Assembly (NCBI GenBank): GCA_030613835.1
Contig: JAUWLH010000087.1
Coordinates: forward strand, 1 to 6,510
Reading direction: 5' to 3'
DNA length: 6,510 nt
Source of the DNA: Candidatus Bathyarchaeota archaeon
GTDB lineage: Archaea > Thermoproteota > Bathyarchaeia > TCS64
Shown here: positions 5,379 through 6,510 of the stretch, piece by piece
Layout of the letters: each line of letters begins with the position of its first letter
Position numbering within the stretch: the first letter of the stretch is position 1
Notes under the pieces: generated by a model
The model's input: the letters and a program-made list of their open reading frames with translations, nothing else
Databases searched by the model: none
What the model was told of the DNA's origin: nothing
Translations under genes and position numbers: made by a program

Positions 5379-6510
5379 CTACTCTGGGTAGGGGTTCCAC
5401 TTTTCCTCGACGTACTTGGCTATGCCGCTGGAGTCAATGGGTCCGACGGATACGCTCCACCCTGAGGCTTCCTGTATCTCGCCGCTTAGGCGGGCGGATC
5501 TGCCGGGGATGATTATGTTCCTGTGCTTCACAAGTTCCTCCAGCTTGAACTCCTTTATGGCCTCTGCGACCGAGTCGGCTGTCATCTTCCTGCCTGCCAC
5601 GGCGCTCTCGACGCTCATGCCCTCGCTGTCAACCACTAGTAGGTAGCTGTCCACCTTGGCGTTCTCGATGTCGTTTGCTACCGTGAAGTACGTCAGTGCA
5701 AAGTTCGTGGTCATGAGTATGGGGGAGTCCTCCGTAGGCGAACCTATGGTGACTACCTCTGCCTCGACTGAAACAGGTTTCCTCGGGTCGGTGTAAAGGT
5801 TCGATCTCAGAAATACCTGGGGCAGCAGAGACCAGCCGCTGATACCGTGTATCACGATCATATCCGTGAACCTCGCGATGAGCGCCCCCGCTAGCTGGGC
5901 CTCGTTCCACTCGTTCAGAACGGGGTCCTCCTCCTCCACCGACCATGCGACCATGGGTGCCCCGAGAAGGGGATAACCCAGTCCTTCCTCCTCCTCGTTT
6001 ATCGAGTCCCATCTAAGAGTCGTGAAAATATCGAGGTTTGTAGACATGTGCTCGATCGGCTGTGTGCCTGGATCCAAAACGATGTCCTCAAGTCCGTACG
6101 CCTCTAGGGTCAATACGATGCTCTTGAGCGTGTCAAGGTCCATCGGTGAATAAGCAACCAAGGGACACTCGTACTTTAGGGCTAGCTCCGCCATCTCGCT
6201 CCAGTTGTCCTTGGTTGCCCCGTGGATGAGCGGTCGTTTATCGGCCACCTGCTCCAGGCCCTTCTCCATGACCTTTGGGTCATGGGTGCAGAGCAGCAGC
6301 GGCTTCCTCGTCAGGGCGTTTGCCTTCTTTACCGCCTCTGCGAACTTTGCGGGGTCTCCACTTGTGGACCTTATCGACAGCATATCTAGTACAAGATCCA
6401 TCCCAATGTAGTTGAAGCTGAAATCGTTTAGGACGTGAACCCTTGTCTCGAACTCCTCGTCCTCCATCTCATCACTGACATCGATGGCAATCGCTGGCTG
6501 GTTGAAGTAG
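5379..6510 (-). CDS. cdhE: Acetyl-CoA decarbonylase/synthase gamma subunit (corrinoid iron-sulfur protein, large subunit), 5'-truncated by the window
   Basis: CdhE carries the corrinoid that passes the methyl group between methyl-tetrahydropterin and the A-cluster of acetyl-CoA synthase. The frame is open to the window edge: upstream of the ATG at 6467-6465, the codons read YFNQPAIAIDVSDE, which belongs to the family, so that ATG is internal. About 376 residues are visible, and roughly 80-90 N-terminal residues, including the expected 4Fe-4S domain, should lie outside. Visible landmarks (numbered from the first visible residue) are the TIM-barrel segment with LDPGTQP (145-151), GYPLLGAPMVAW, IVIHG, NLYTDPRKP (237-245), TTNFALTYF (267-275), and a C-terminal corrinoid-binding domain with SYLLVVDSEGMSV, IIIPGRSARLSGE and GWSVSVGPIDSSGI. 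PLLGAPMVAW and IVIHG resemble archaeal CdhE more than bacterial AcsC. The acidic EEEEG and VEEED patches look like a surface loop variation. The C-terminus is complete. Confidence 0.95.
   Translation of the reverse strand, partial: YFNQPAIAIDVSDEMEDEEFETRVHVLNDFSFNYIGMDLVLDMLSIRSTSGDPAKFAEAVKKANALTRKPLLLCTHDPKVMEKGLEQVADKRPLIHGATKDNWSEMAELALKYECPLVAYSPMDLDTLKSIVLTLEAYGLEDIVLDPGTQPIEHMSTNLDIFTTLRWDSINEEEEGLGYPLLGAPMVAWSVEEEDPVLNEWNEAQLAGALIARFTDMIVIHGISGWSLLPQVFLRSNLYTDPRKPVSVEAEVVTIGSPTEDSPILMTTNFALTYFTVANDIENAKVDSYLLVVDSEGMSVESAVAGRKMTADSVAEAIKEFKLEELVKHRNIIIPGRSARLSGEIQEASGWSVSVGPIDSSGIAKYVEEKWNPYPE

Noticed and set aside
5629..6012. Minus-strand open frame of 127 residues rich in Gly and Arg
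   Set aside because: It overlaps cdhE on the same strand in another frame. Its low-complexity Gly/Arg composition is typical of an out-of-frame reading, and cdhE is clearly the coding frame.
6465..6467. ATG on the minus strand as the true cdhE start
   Set aside because: The frame stays open and family-like upstream (YFNQPAIAIDVSDE) to the window edge, so this ATG is internal and the gene is only cut by the window.

Overview
The window looks like an archaeal chromosome segment from an organism that runs a tetrahydromethanopterin/methanofuran-dependent C1 (Wood-Ljungdahl) pathway. The evidence is a formylmethanofuran enzyme gene set (subunit A, formyltransferase, subunit C) beside the gene for the large corrinoid/iron-sulfur subunit of acetyl-CoA decarbonylase/synthase (cdhE), whose sequence reads as archaeal rather than bacterial. 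Base composition is a little above 50 % GC by eye. GTG starts are frequent and three starts have clear Shine-Dalgarno sequences. I cannot name a lineage from this alone.

Layout. Positions 1-5377 are one tightly packed plus-strand operon. It contains a possible last few codons of an upstream gene (1-21), fwdA/fhcA (18-1723, interrupted by a one-base frameshift near 597), ftr/fhcD (1720-2646), fwdC/fhcC (2639-3487), a RimK-type ATP-grasp ligase (3492-4364) and a nucleotidyltransferase-fold protein of unknown role (4376-5377). The first three junctions are overlaps (GTGA, ATGA and an 8-base overlap), and the later gaps are 4 and about 11 bases. The minus strand from 5379 to the window end holds the C-terminal part of cdhE. 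It converges on the operon with one base between the two stop codons. There is no intergenic stretch long enough for a promoter, RNA gene or terminator, and I see no mobile element, CRISPR array or long repeat.

How the genes work together. FwdA/FhcA is the amidohydrolase that interconverts formate and N-formylmethanofuran, Ftr moves the formyl group between methanofuran and tetrahydromethanopterin, and FwdC/FhcC is the beta-helical partner subunit. CdhE belongs downstream, accepting the methyl group from methyl-tetrahydropterin for acetyl-CoA synthesis or releasing it during breakdown. The ATP-grasp ligase probably adds amino acids such as glutamate to a pterin or furan cofactor; this is inferred from family and context. 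The nucleotidyltransferase-like gene may share that cofactor role, but nothing in its sequence proves it.

Main points of interest. (1) fwdA is split by a -1 frameshift in a short G run, with all catalytic residues intact on both sides. (2) The A-D-C order and several Ftr motifs resemble the bacterial formyltransferase/hydrolase (Fhc) operon more than classical methanogen fwd operons. (3) Two poorly characterised genes are embedded in the C1 operon. (4) The cdhE/operon junction is almost gapless.
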